Assembly (NCBI GenBank): GCA_001460835.1
Contig: CYKH01002061.1
Location: 3,121-29,088 of the forward strand
Direction of reading: 5' to 3'
DNA: 25,968 nucleotides
From: Bodo saltans
Taxonomy: Eukaryota > Euglenozoa > Kinetoplastea > Eubodonida > Bodonidae
A program made the translations under genes and the position numbers. Of this stretch, positions 1 through 8,599 are shown piece by piece. How positions within the stretch are numbered: the stretch's first letter is position 1; every line of letters starts with the position of its first letter. The notes under the pieces were generated by a model. The model had not been told where the DNA came from. It saw only the letters and a list, made by a program, of their open reading frames with translations, and ran no database searches.

Positions 1-1
1 G

Positions 2-592
2 GAAGCGCAGCTCAAACGAAACACCGAGGATATGCAAGGCGTGGAACGAGCCCTGTCGGTTGGCGGTGATGAGCGTCACATTGTGATCTGCCACTCCTTG
101 TTCCCGTGGGTCGCGACAGAATTTGTTCGTAGCTTCTTGTCCACCACCGGGTACGCTGCTGGAGTGAAGTGCGGGCGCGTTCTTATTTGCCCAAGTGACG
201 CAATCTTGCAGGATCCCTCCAACGCCCTTTGCCGCTTAAGCCAAGAGCATGTCGAGGCCGTCACTGGATTTCCCCAAAGCCCTGCGAACTTTTGTAACCC
301 CGTCGTTGCGTACAACACCTGGGAAGCGGAAACGGAGCGTCTGTTCCACATTCCAACCGGTGAGGGCAAATATGTCGCACCTCTGGTTATCGTGTGGGAC
401 GCGGATGACAAGTTATTGGGCAATCCGTGTGCATTTGAGCAGTTTTGCCGCTCCATTCCGTCGCCACACGGACTGATCGTCATGAGCCGCAGCGGACACA
501 TTGGCTCTACAGTGGATCGCTCGCTTGCCAACGTGACAGCCATCCCTTTAGGTCCGGTTTGCGAAAGGACATGCATAAAGTGGAAGCACTGA
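2..592 (+). CDS. Array copy 1: half-length P-loop NTPase-like paralogue, 5' end outside the window
   Basis: The frame is open from the first bases of the window, so the start lies upstream. What remains aligns with the middle of the family: the region before the P-loop, the CGRVLIC strand, an EHVEAVTGFPQ helix, an AYNTW motif and a degenerate Walker B, VIVWDADD. The Walker A GSGKT is replaced by PWVAT (104-118), so the catalytic lysine is lost and ATP binding is unlikely. About 18 residues between Walker B and the SIPSPHG segment are missing. The frame stops 15 residues after ANVT, where copies 3, 5 and 10 also end. The GG-PR lid and C-terminal domain are absent. No internal stop interrupts about 195 codons, so it may be a functional pseudo-NTPase or a young pseudogene. 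Confidence 0.7.
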   Translation, partial: EAQLKRNTEDMQGVERALSVGGDERHIVICHSLFPWVATEFVRSFLSTTGYAAGVKCGRVLICPSDAILQDPSNALCRLSQEHVEAVTGFPQSPANFCNPVVAYNTWEAETERLFHIPTGEGKYVAPLVIVWDADDKLLGNPCAFEQFCRSIPSPHGLIVMSRSGHIGSTVDRSLANVTAIPLGPVCERTCIKWKH

Positions 593-715
593 AACCTTCG
601 CGGGCGTCGTTTTCTAATGGAAAGGGAAGATCGTTTGGTTTGTAAACAGTTTCAGTGTTTCCCACGATCCAAACTATGCTTCCTTCAGATCAAAACACAA
701 CAAGACAAAGAAAAA

Positions 716-752
716 CAACAGCAACAACAACAACAACAACAACAACAACAAC
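716..752 (+). repeat. (CAA)n microsatellite
   Basis: CAA units run from 716 to 752 with a single interruption (CAG) near 719-721. The stretch 722-751 is ten uninterrupted CAA units. It lies in the presumed 3' UTR or spacer after copy 1. Confidence 0.95.
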
Positions 753-984
753 GAGAATACGTAGAGATTTCTACGATTCTATTCTCGACTCCCCTTCTAG
801 AACCAGAGGAGTTCAACAAGCCCACATTTACGTGTGACTGCTAAAGAGTGAACTTGTACTTGGCCCCCCTCCATAAAACCAAATCAAAACCCCCAGAACA
901 GCATAAACGAGAAGCATCGCTCTCCTGCGGGCAAGATGCAGACAAGTGAGATTTTTTAAAGCGAAAGACCCAACCAACCAGATA

Positions 985-1017
985 CTTGATAGTGCGCCCA
1001 GTGATTGCACTATCAAG
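985..1017. repeat. Perfect 11-bp inverted repeat, 11-nt loop
   Basis: The arm CTTGATAGTGC (985-995) is exactly the reverse complement of GCACTATCAAG (1007-1017). The 11-base spacer is 996-1006. The pairing does not extend further outward. It would form a stable hairpin in RNA or a cruciform in DNA. Its function is unknown. Confidence 0.9.
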
Positions 1018-1084
1018 CTACAGTTCCCTCAGTGTTTGCATAGTTCGTGTTGCTTCCGGCTTTGTGCTGCGGAAAAGAACAAGA

Positions 1085-1375
1085 ATGTTTGTGACGTTGA
1101 TGTCTGCCACTTCGTTTGTTGAACAATACACGAATAATGTATTTTTGATGCATTGTGGAAGGGATACCGCACACTTTTTGAACATGATTGGAGCAGGATT
1201 CGCAGCTCGGGGCCCATTGAATTGGCGGTCAACATTGAAGCCCACGTTGTTCATGGAGGCGACAGTCGTCCAACTGGCGTTGTTGTCTGAGAGTGCGAGT
1301 GTAATTCATCCCCATGGAAAATATTTCCATGAAGTAATGCCCTTGTTATTTGACCAGGTATTTGACCACCAGTGA
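1085..1375 (+). other. Open frame of uncertain status (96 codons)
   Basis: The first ATG of a longer open stretch is at 1085. The predicted 96-residue product has no recognised motif, no convincing membrane segment and no resemblance to the array family. It overlaps antisense open frames of similar length, so chance openness is likely. It could also be a fragment of an unrelated gene. I keep it only because it is the longest ATG-initiated + strand frame between copies 1 and 2. Confidence 0.15.
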
Positions 1376-1449
1376 TTCTTAACTCCGTACGCCCATCAGT
1401 GCCGTCTGCCTTCAGGGAAAAATGGTATAACATAACAATATTTTAATAA

Positions 1450-1467
1450 CTGAGTCAAGAGACTCAG
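1450..1467. repeat. Perfect 7-bp hairpin, 4-nt loop
   Basis: CTGAGTC (1450-1456) and GACTCAG (1461-1467) are exact reverse complements around an AAGA loop. This is a compact hairpin about 170 bases upstream of the copy 2 ATG. Confidence 0.7.
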
Positions 1468-1635
1468 ACCAATATGTACGACTTTCATCTCACAAGAAAT
1501 ATAAGTAGACGTTGTGTTTCCGCACTTGTGAAGGTGTGTCAACCAACGCCTTCATATTGGGTGCCAATTGACTATATATACTTAAGGCAAACCATAAACA
1601 TTATCATAGCCAATTGATATCGCTTACACAACTCA

Positions 1636-3849
1636 ATGCGAAAGGTTTTAGCGGAATTTGTGTTGTGTGCTGGACGTCAATCCATCTATGCACACTTTGA
1701 CTCCCGCAGCATGATGTCATCCGCGTCGTGCGGTGACGAACATAAGATCTTGCCTCCCACGGTCCTTTTCAACGATCCCCACACTTGGCCCAAGCACTGG
1801 ACGCAACGTGAAATTGAACGCTTGCTCCGCAGCAATCTCGTGAATCCAGCAGCTCCGCCAAACTACGCGTCACTTGCCACCCTTTTCCATTGCAATGATT
1901 TCAAATCCCTGGCGCTCCTAGTTGGCGCGTACACCAAAACGCCTGCCCCGAGTGAAGTGGACTTGGAACAGAACCTACGAGACAATCTCAACAATGTGTT
2001 AGACAGTGCAGCGATGCCGCTACAGGAGCGATCCAATCAATTGGATACACTCGACATCGAATTGTCACCTGAATCTGAAGGCAGCTTGGATGAACATCGT
2101 GAGGGAGATAATACTGTCCCTCTCGCTCAGAATCCTGGTCGGCGCAATGTTGTCTGTTGCACCTCACCACGCGGCTCAGGCAAGACACAATTCATCAAAC
2201 GGTTTGTTTTTGCGAAGCGTGCGGCAGCAATGAAATACGGACGAGTCATCGTACGCTGCTGCGACAAAACTGCACATCACACGACGAGCACGTCGAAAAG
2301 GTCATGGGTCACACAAGTGCTGGACGATCGTGAAACAACCAGCAGCAATTTGGAAAAGCGGCAACATCTTCAGTCATTAGCAGAGGAGTCGTACAACCTG
2401 CACGCTCGCTCGACAATTGCTGCACTTTGCGAGTTGATACGCGTGCATGTGGAGGCCGTCACTGGCACTCCGCAAGATTTGTCCAAGTATTGTGATCCTA
2501 CCACTGCATACGCAACATGGACCCATGAAACAGCGAAGTACTTTAAAATCGCACCAAACACGAAGTACATGGACCCGCTGATCATCCTTGACACCTGCGA
2601 GCTTCTCGCCGAGCATGACCACAAGTCTTTCACTCACACCACCGGGGCTCCTTACACATTGCTCGAGACATTTTGCCTTGCAGTCCCTGCACTCTACAGC
2701 ATTCTTGCAATAGGGTGCAACGCTGTGATAGGCTCGAAAGACCCAGCGTACTTGGCCATGGCAAACGTGACAGACATCGGACCGCTGGTGCCGCTGAGTG
2801 AGCGCGGCTACGAGAAGGCCCTCTCTGAATCGTGGAAGTACGAGGCTGACTCCGCTCTTCGTGCTCCACTGCATCACTTAGCTGGGGGTGTGCCGCGACT
2901 GTTGCGCCTTGCGTTCATGAAGCAGCCACAAACAATGAGCCTTGCTTGTGGTAGTGTCAATGCGTTCTCCCGCTGCTTTGAGGTGTACTCAGCAGCAGCA
3001 AGGGCGCAGTATCCCGTCCAACCCGCGTGGTTCCCCCAGGCATACACGTGCCTGCTCGCCTCAAGCACCAAAGCTAAGGTGAAGGGTAGTGATACCATTC
3101 CTGTCAACCCTGCGTGGAAGAACATCAAGGCTGATGAAGAGTGGGACTCCCGACGTACGCTTACGTACGACGAAGCGGCAATGATGTCGATGGGCACGCA
3201 CAACCCAGAAACCAACCGCTTCATGGTCCCACCAATCACATTCGGCGACACAGAGGCAGCGATGAGGCCCGGGGCTCCGATACTGCCATCGCAGTTGCAC
3301 CCGTTCCTGAGCGCTGAAGCCACCACTCGTCCAAAGAACACGAGTACTGGTCGCCAGAAGTTTTCGCATTTATTTCTGTACGCGGTGTACGCACGTTACC
3401 TGCTAGCGTTCTGGGAGAACACGAGCAGTCCGTGGGTGTCGCTTACCAAAACATTTGAGGGTGCAGTCCACTCTGATCAGATGGCGTTGCTGGAGGAGTA
3501 CGAAATGAATCTGTCCAGCGGAGTGAAGGTAGTGGGCCAATCTCACTCGACTGAGAATGCAGTGACGTACCTTGAAGGGAATGATTCTTCGAAGGCGTTT
3601 ATTTGGTGCCGACAGAAGCATGGCCGCAACAGCGAGCATTTTGCTGTTCCCCTGTATCTACACAAGGAACCAAACGCATTGACGAACAATGCCACAAAAG
3701 AAATTCTACCTTTCGTTCTTTCACTTCACCAGAACGATGTTGTTACCCATCAAGAGCTCTGTCGAAGCAGGGCCCATAAAAGCACTATTCTTGTCGAGCC
3801 GGATGCAATGTGCAGTGGGAGTCGGCTCTGGCTTGACTCCAATGGTTAG
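1636..3849 (+). CDS. Array copy 2: full-length STAND/AAA-like P-loop NTPase, unknown function
   Basis: This 737-residue protein shows the complete family layout. The start is the first ATG of the frame and gives the leader MRKVLAEFVLCAGR. A DPHTWPKHW motif follows, then the N-terminal helical region. Walker A is SPRGSGKT with G180-SGKT-184 (Lys183). The GRVIVRCCDK strand follows. Walker B is PLIILDTCE with Asp319 and Glu322. Next come a sensor-like AIGCNA strand, VTDIGPLVPLSERG and the lid motif GGVPRLLRL. The C-terminal domain carries LPSQLHPFL, the YAVYARYLL helix, SPWVSLTKTFEGAV, AFIWCR, FAVPL and the end motif MCSGSRLWL. All catalytic landmarks are present, so NTP hydrolysis is plausible. 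Substrate and role are unknown. A 65-nt block (2971-3035) is identical to copy 4. Confidence 0.92.
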   Translation: MRKVLAEFVLCAGRQSIYAHFDSRSMMSSASCGDEHKILPPTVLFNDPHTWPKHWTQREIERLLRSNLVNPAAPPNYASLATLFHCNDFKSLALLVGAYTKTPAPSEVDLEQNLRDNLNNVLDSAAMPLQERSNQLDTLDIELSPESEGSLDEHREGDNTVPLAQNPGRRNVVCCTSPRGSGKTQFIKRFVFAKRAAAMKYGRVIVRCCDKTAHHTTSTSKRSWVTQVLDDRETTSSNLEKRQHLQSLAEESYNLHARSTIAALCELIRVHVEAVTGTPQDLSKYCDPTTAYATWTHETAKYFKIAPNTKYMDPLIILDTCELLAEHDHKSFTHTTGAPYTLLETFCLAVPALYSILAIGCNAVIGSKDPAYLAMANVTDIGPLVPLSERGYEKALSESWKYEADSALRAPLHHLAGGVPRLLRLAFMKQPQTMSLACGSVNAFSRCFEVYSAAARAQYPVQPAWFPQAYTCLLASSTKAKVKGSDTIPVNPAWKNIKADEEWDSRRTLTYDEAAMMSMGTHNPETNRFMVPPITFGDTEAAMRPGAPILPSQLHPFLSAEATTRPKNTSTGRQKFSHLFLYAVYARYLLAFWENTSSPWVSLTKTFEGAVHSDQMALLEEYEMNLSSGVKVVGQSHSTENAVTYLEGNDSSKAFIWCRQKHGRNSEHFAVPLYLHKEPNALTNNATKEILPFVLSLHQNDVVTHQELCRSRAHKSTILVEPDAMCSGSRLWLDSNG
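2971..3035 (+). repeat. 65-bp block identical to 7796-7860 in copy 4
   Basis: The block encodes CFEVYSAAARAQYPVQPAWF and matches copy 4 at every base. Beyond it, similarity stays high to about 3093 and then falls to normal paralogue divergence. Bases 3028-3075 also match copy 6 (12445-12492) at 47 of 48 positions. It is best explained by gene conversion. Confidence 0.85.
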
Positions 3850-4141
3850 GTTACAGGGCTTTTTTGAGTGCTCGTAGTGGACTTCGCTCCACACGCTTTT
3901 CTCCTCTTCCCTTTTCGGACACTTCCCTGCACGCTAATGGGTACTGAATGTGCAGTGCTTTACACATGTCCAAACATATCGTGCCGTTCTTCGCGCGGCT
4001 CGTTTTTACTGTGTTTATCGCTAGCCTCCTCCCTTTCTTCCTCTCCCCAGTTGGGTTGAGCGTTAACGCACACACCATTCCATAGTGCAACGTATCATAA
4101 GGGAAGTGATATTCTCAGGCGGCGTTTCTTAGGTGCCATCT

Positions 4142-4281
4142 GAAGTATTCCGTCTTTCCCATTTTCACGTAACCAGAAGCAAACTACCAGTCACCAAAAG
4201 CGGCAAAGGCGGCTCCTTTGAAGGCACATGGTGATCGTCGAAGCGGACGCAGTGGGAGTTGGTTGCCGGTCGGCTTGCTAG
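4142..4281 (+). pseudogene. Relic of the C-terminal end of an array paralogue
   Basis: The frame from 4228 reads MVIVEADAVGVGCRSAC then stop. This parallels the last residues of copy 2 (ILVEPDAMCSGSRLWL) and the family end signature of a hydrophobic strand, Asp/Ala and MSS. At the DNA level GCAGTGGGAGT recurs in both. Upstream, from 4142, GAAGTATTCCGTCTTTCCC parallels the copy 2 stretch that begins at about 3700, with a frame change in between. Only about 45 codons are recognisable. It appears to be the stranded tail of a lost or recombined copy. Confidence 0.5.
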
Positions 4282-4759
4282 GTTAGCACTGGTGGTTTTG
4301 CAGACCAAGCTGCGCGGGTGGTGTGCACGCCAACAAAACGCAAGGTTTTTTCCCCTACCCCTTCCCCCTTTTTTCGCACACGTACAGTACACATATACTG
4401 TAGAATTCCGCATTCTGTGCAGTATTGAAACACTTTGCACAACTGTTCTGAGCACAGTTCATAGCGTCCTCCCTTTCTTCTACCTCACCCTAATGTGATG
4501 AAGTCAACGAACGGTGCGCACGTTACAGCACTCCATGTTGTTCCTGTGTTCGCAACAACAGACGGAAGGTGACCTTGTGGCGGAGAGCGTTTCATATCTT
4601 CTATGTTTCGAACATGCCAAACAGTACATTACAAGTGCGGTGTATGCCTTTAGCTTGTTGAAAGAGACATGCAATATTCTTCGTCGTTCGCTCCCTACTC
4701 TTTTAGAGACGAAAATACAACACATTTTGCTGCACTAGATTACACTAGCCAAGAACAGG

Positions 4760-4780
4760 CTAGAGTAGACTAGAGTAGAT
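4760..4780 (+). repeat. Tandem 10-bp repeat CTAGAGTAGA(C/T)
   Basis: Two abutting units, CTAGAGTAGA-C and CTAGAGTAGA-T, lie about 80-100 bases upstream of the copy 3 ATG. Related GTAGAC/AGAGTAGAT words occur at the equivalent position before copy 4. Confidence 0.7.
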
Positions 4781-4820
4781 TTCAACTCATCAAACTAAAA
4801 AATATATATACCACAAGCAC

Positions 4821-4831
4821 TTTTTTTTTAG
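4821..4831 (+). promoter_or_regulatory. Candidate spliced-leader acceptor for copy 3 (T9-AG)
   Basis: Nine T residues followed directly by AG, 25 bases before the ATG at 4857, with a short (CA)n tract (4835-4847) in the presumed 5' UTR. This is the clearest acceptor-like site in the window. It supports the copy 3 start. Confidence 0.55.
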
Positions 4832-4856
4832 AAGCACACACACACACTGAGACAAC

Positions 4857-6010
4857 ATGATGCGTCGGTTTGCTTCCAAAAAGCTTCGTCGGTTCGCAGC
4901 TGTGACAGGCAACACGTCAACCTCACCACATGGGACTGGCATGACACAGTCTTTGAAATCGTTTCTGCTCACTTTGTGCGCAGAAGTGGTGCGGAACAGG
5001 CGCATCAATTCTCAGCGCTCTGACAAAAGAGACAACCGCTTTCCCGTGAATGTTGTTGAGTACAGCGATGCATCGACGTGGAAGTCGGATTGGACTGCTC
5101 ATGACATCAAGCACCTCCTCCATAAACACCTTTTGAACCCTGCTACAGCTCCAAATTACAACTCACTCAGTGTGTTGCTAAGCGAGGGGCACATCGAAGC
5201 CATACAGCACCTCCTGCGTGAATGCGTCAAGATTCCAAAAAATCCGAAAGAGATGTCAACTGCGGAGTACATCGACGAATCTTTGAAGTATGACTCCTTG
5301 AAGAACTCCTCGCGCACCTCGTCCCTCCCGAATATTGACAGCACATTGGATTTGATCGAGAGTGGCTTGTCTCCTCGTCCAGGCTGCAGCGAGCGTAACC
5401 TTGTATTGTACGACTCGCCATTGCAGTGGGTAACGATGCACATCGTGAAACGTTTTTTATCTGAGCGACGCGCAAATGCATTAAGGAACGGACTTGTGAT
5501 TGTGTGCTGTGGCAACACGCTCCCGCAGAAGGAGTTTATTTATCGATTGTTTGAGGCGTATTTGACAAATTCGAAGGGATGCTCGACCCAAGATGCCGTG
5601 TGTGAACTCATCCGCACGCATGTGGAATATGTCACCCATTGTCCTCAAGATCCGTCCAACTATGGCAACCCCCTAGTTGCGTATGCAACGTGGAAACGCG
5701 AAACAGCACGTCATTTTAACATCCCAGGGAAGATGGATGAACCACTGATTGTTCTCGTCGAGAAGTGTGTGCAATTCTCTCACAGTTTAAGCACGCAACA
5801 CTCGTTCATAAATCGACAGGAGAACCGTACACAGTGCTGGAGGCACTCTGCCTTGCGATCCCGTCGCCACAGAGCATTTTAATGATTGGACGCAATGCAA
5901 AGGTCAACGCAACGGATCCAACGCTTTTGGCGCAAGTGAATGTGACCAACGTGCCCCCATTCCCGCGCCCCTCGCCCCCAGAGCAAACAAGAACAAAGGT
6001 GAGAAAGTGA
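4857..6010 (+). pseudogene. Array copy 3: half-length paralogue with frameshift and lost Walker motifs
   Basis: The ATG at 4857 gives a strongly basic, acid-free leader, MMRRFASKKLRRFAAVTG. Family homology runs through the N-terminal region, CELIRTHVEYVTH and AYATWKRETARHF. The Walker A GSGKT is replaced by QWVTM (5424-5438). Near 5757-5765 the frame changes: the first frame runs on to a stop at 5882, but homology continues in the +2 frame through HATLVHKSTGEPYTVLEALC to NVTNV and stops at 6010. About five bases (5757-5761) would have to be extra, or one missing. The Walker B Asp and Glu are not preserved in either frame. As in copies 1, 5 and 10, the lid and C-terminal domain are absent. This is a pseudogene unless the frameshift is a sequencing error. 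Confidence 0.8.
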
Positions 6011-6429
6011 GACGCACTCGTTGACAAAGAGAAACAAATCACGTGGTTATTTTACTGTGACTTTTTGCTCGCCCTCCCAACACAAACGCATTCTTTCAAA
6101 AAAAAATATTATGTGTGCGACACGGTTTATTGCACTTTTCCCTGTGCCACACGTTTAAAAAAATGTTCCTTTCACCGCAGCGTTCGCTTCCTCCACTTGG
6201 GCTTGCCCGATCTCTGTTGTCACACCACTTCTTTATTTTTTGACCACTCCTGCTGCACGCGACCCTCTCAAAACGTTTGTTTATTCCAAATGTTCGGTGA
6301 AAGTGGATACTTCAGTGCGTTGTCAATATTGGCAGTAACGTTGCTAAAACACCGCCTCATTTCAACGATTCGGACAACTCTGATTACGCCCTTCCTTTTT
6401 CCTTTTCTGTTTTATCACAAGTGCATTAG

Positions 6430-6502
6430 TGTAGACGTATTAGACTAGACATTCTAGATTCTCGACTGCAGTAGACCAGTTGAGTAGTAGACGAGAGTAG
6501 AT
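6430..6502 (+). repeat. Cluster of TAGAC / GTAGA words upstream of copy 4
   Basis: The words GTAGAC, TTAGACTAGAC, TCTAGAT, AGTAGAC, GTAGTAGAC and GAGAGTAGAT occur within about 75 bases, 60-130 bases before the ATG. They resemble the tandem CTAGAGTAGA units before copy 3, so the element may be a shared 5' flank. Confidence 0.45.
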
Positions 6503-6510
6503 CGACAAAC

Positions 6511-6524
6511 TTGGGTTTATTTAG
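6511..6524 (+). promoter_or_regulatory. Possible spliced-leader acceptor for copy 4
   Basis: A short T-rich tract ends in TTTATTTAG at 6524, 38 bases before the ATG at 6563, with no ATG in between. It is weaker than the copy 3 site. A longer pyrimidine tract further upstream (6385-6415) is an alternative. Confidence 0.3.
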
Positions 6525-6562
6525 AAACAAAACCCTAGATAGAGGCAACGAACTGGCAATAA

Positions 6563-8599
6563 ATGTTCCGCATCGTTCGTAACCGACATCGGCTTACTCC
6601 AAGCGCAGCCTACGCTACCCAACGTATGTTCAACAGCAGAGGAACACCATGGAATCGTGACATATCATCCACGGACCCCAGCACGTGGCCGAAGAGCTGG
6701 AACGCCTCGGATATCGAAGGCTTTCTCCGTGGTAGCCTTCTCAACCCCGCTGCAGCACCAAACTATAAATCGTTCGAGACACTACTTTCGTCTGGAGATC
6801 TCAAGTCCCTAGCGCAGCTGCTCAAGGCATACGTCAAGCCGCCAGCACCAAGCGAGGTAGACCTGGAGCAGTACCTCGCGCGGCACGTGAACAACGTCGT
6901 TGACAAGGCCTCGATGCCTGCTCAGGAACGCCTACAACATCTGACAGTTTTGGACAAGGCCCTCGCACCCAAGCCAGGAAGCGAACTGCGCAATATTGCG
7001 TTCATCTCCTCACCGCGTGGCACCGGCAAGACACAGTTCTTGAAGTGGTTTGTGTTTATGAGGCGCGCGGAGGCGATGAAATACGGCCGAGTGATTGTGC
7101 GGTGCTGCGACAAAACGTCGCATGACACAACCGACCGACGCCGCCCGTCATGGATTACACGTGTATTGGACGACCGCTGTGCGACTGCGACGCAAAAGCA
7201 AAACCCTTCAGCAGCAACCGATGCCATTGCTGAAGGCCTCTGCGAGCTGATTCGCACGCACGTGGAATCTGTCACCGGAGACACCCAGGACCCAGCCAAA
7301 TACAACAATCCACCTAATGCATATGCAATGTGGATGAGTGAAACCGCACGGCACTTTAAGATTCCTGCGAACAAACAAAACCTAGACCCGCTCATCATCC
7401 TTGATACGTGCGAGTTGCTCGCTGAGCACGACCACAAGTCACTTGTGCACGCACCCTCTCGAAAGCCGTACACATTGCTCGAGGCATTTTGCCTTGCTGT
7501 TCCAGCACCCTACAGCATTCTTGTCATTGGATGCAACGCACAAATCGGCCAAACAAAAGAAACGGAAGCAAGTCTTCTTGCAAGGGCAAACATCAAGAAC
7601 GTTGGGCCGCTGCTGCCCCTCACCGAAAAGGGATACCGCAGCGCCATTACTGAGTCATGGAAGGTGGATGTCGACGACGCAACACTTGTCCCCCTCCACA
7701 ACTTGACTGGAGGCGTGCCGAGGCTACTTCGGCTCGCCAACATGAATCAACCCCAGACTATGAGCCTTGCTAGTGGTAGCGTCAATGCGTTCAACCGCTG
7801 CTTTGAGGTGTACTCAGCAGCAGCAAGGGCGCAGTATCCCGTCCAACCCGCGTGGTTCCCACAGGCATACACGTGCTTCCTCGCCTCAAGCACCAAAGCT
7901 AAGGTGAACGGCAGCGGCATCATTTCTGTCAAGCCCGAATGGAGAAAGACAGCAGGGGCTCTCACGTACGCGGAGGCAACGACGCTATCAATGGGCTCGT
8001 ACGACCCTGATAAGGGGCGATTTATGGTGGCGCCTATTACGTTTGTGGACGCCGTCGTGACGAAGCCCGACGCACCGATTCTGCCATCGCAGCTGCATCC
8101 GTTTCTGAATGCTGATGTCGTTGCTCGTCGCAGTGCGCCGTCGGTTGATAGCGCGTTTGAGGTTGCGTTCCTCTACGCGGTGTATGCCCGCTACCTTCTG
8201 GCGCACTGGGAGAATACCTCTAGCCCGTGGGTCTCCCTTGCAAAGGTGTTCGAGGGTGCAATCCCCCCAAAACAAGTGCCTATGCTAGAACGGTTCGACG
8301 TTGACATGTCTAAAGGTCTACCGGCGACTACGGCTACAGTTATGGAAGTTGGTGAAGTGCACTTGACCTGCCGTCGGAACAACATGAAACGTACTTCCCC
8401 TCTCATCGAGATGCCGTTGCTACTGAAACGTCAAGACGCCCAACTTAAGGCCAAAGGTACAGCGAAGGTAGGGTACCGCGTGGCATCAGATGCACCGTTC
8501 CTGTTGTCAGTGATCCCAAAGGCTTCAACGGACAACGAGGGTGTTGTGTTTCTCGATGCGGATTTGATGAGCAGCATTAGTTGGCTGAAAAGCAGGTAA
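6563..8599 (+). CDS. Array copy 4: full-length STAND/AAA-like P-loop NTPase, unknown function
   Basis: A 678-residue complete member and a good reference copy. Its leader MFRIVRNRHRLTPSAAYATQ is Arg-rich and free of acidic residues, as expected of a mitochondrial presequence. The N-terminal motif is DPSTWPKSW. Walker A is SPRGTGKT with Lys156. The strand GRVIVRCCDK and the helix CELIRTHVESVTG lead to Walker B PLIILDTCE (Asp281, Glu284). ILVIGCNA, NVGPLLPL and the lid GGVPRLLRL close the NTPase core near residue 400. The C-terminal domain has LPSQLHPFLN, YAVYARYLLAHWENTSSPW, EMPLLLKR in place of the usual FAVPLQL, and the end motif MSSISWLKSR. The AYIWCR motif is poorly kept, so the C-terminal domain is diverging. 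It shares a 65-nt identical block with copy 2. Confidence 0.93.
   Translation: MFRIVRNRHRLTPSAAYATQRMFNSRGTPWNRDISSTDPSTWPKSWNASDIEGFLRGSLLNPAAAPNYKSFETLLSSGDLKSLAQLLKAYVKPPAPSEVDLEQYLARHVNNVVDKASMPAQERLQHLTVLDKALAPKPGSELRNIAFISSPRGTGKTQFLKWFVFMRRAEAMKYGRVIVRCCDKTSHDTTDRRRPSWITRVLDDRCATATQKQNPSAATDAIAEGLCELIRTHVESVTGDTQDPAKYNNPPNAYAMWMSETARHFKIPANKQNLDPLIILDTCELLAEHDHKSLVHAPSRKPYTLLEAFCLAVPAPYSILVIGCNAQIGQTKETEASLLARANIKNVGPLLPLTEKGYRSAITESWKVDVDDATLVPLHNLTGGVPRLLRLANMNQPQTMSLASGSVNAFNRCFEVYSAAARAQYPVQPAWFPQAYTCFLASSTKAKVNGSGIISVKPEWRKTAGALTYAEATTLSMGSYDPDKGRFMVAPITFVDAVVTKPDAPILPSQLHPFLNADVVARRSAPSVDSAFEVAFLYAVYARYLLAHWENTSSPWVSLAKVFEGAIPPKQVPMLERFDVDMSKGLPATTATVMEVGEVHLTCRRNNMKRTSPLIEMPLLLKRQDAQLKAKGTAKVGYRVASDAPFLLSVIPKASTDNEGVVFLDADLMSSISWLKSR

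Larger units (their letters stand above)
593..1635. other. Intergenic region, copy 1 to copy 2
   Basis: About 1 kb with no family homology that I can detect. It contains a CAA microsatellite, two perfect hairpins, an open frame of uncertain status and, close to copy 2, the AT-rich stretch TATATATA near 1574. No clear polypyrimidine-AG acceptor lies immediately upstream of the copy 2 ATG. Confidence 0.6.
3850..4856. other. Intergenic region, copy 2 to copy 3
   Basis: About 1 kb rich in pyrimidine runs (for example 3898-3915 and 4345-4375). It contains a decayed C-terminal fragment of the array family (4142-4281), a tandem 10-bp repeat (4760-4780) and a T9-AG acceptor (4821-4831). I see no other gene. 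Confidence 0.6.
6011..6562. other. Intergenic region, copy 3 to copy 4
   Basis: Pyrimidine-rich spacer (for example 6160-6240 and 6385-6415) with no family relic that I can detect. The last 130 bases hold clustered TAGAC/GTAGA words and a weak acceptor-like site at 6511-6524. Confidence 0.6.

Noticed and set aside
76-576. Long antisense open frames opposite copies 1, 2, 5 and others (up to 245 codons)
   Set aside because: They lie exactly opposite conserved family coding sequence, have no motifs and vary from copy to copy. They are shadows of the + strand genes.
6065-6448. A 127-codon open frame between copies 3 and 4
   Set aside because: It begins without ATG, is rich in Phe, Leu, Cys and Ser as expected from translated pyrimidine-rich spacer, and has no family motif.
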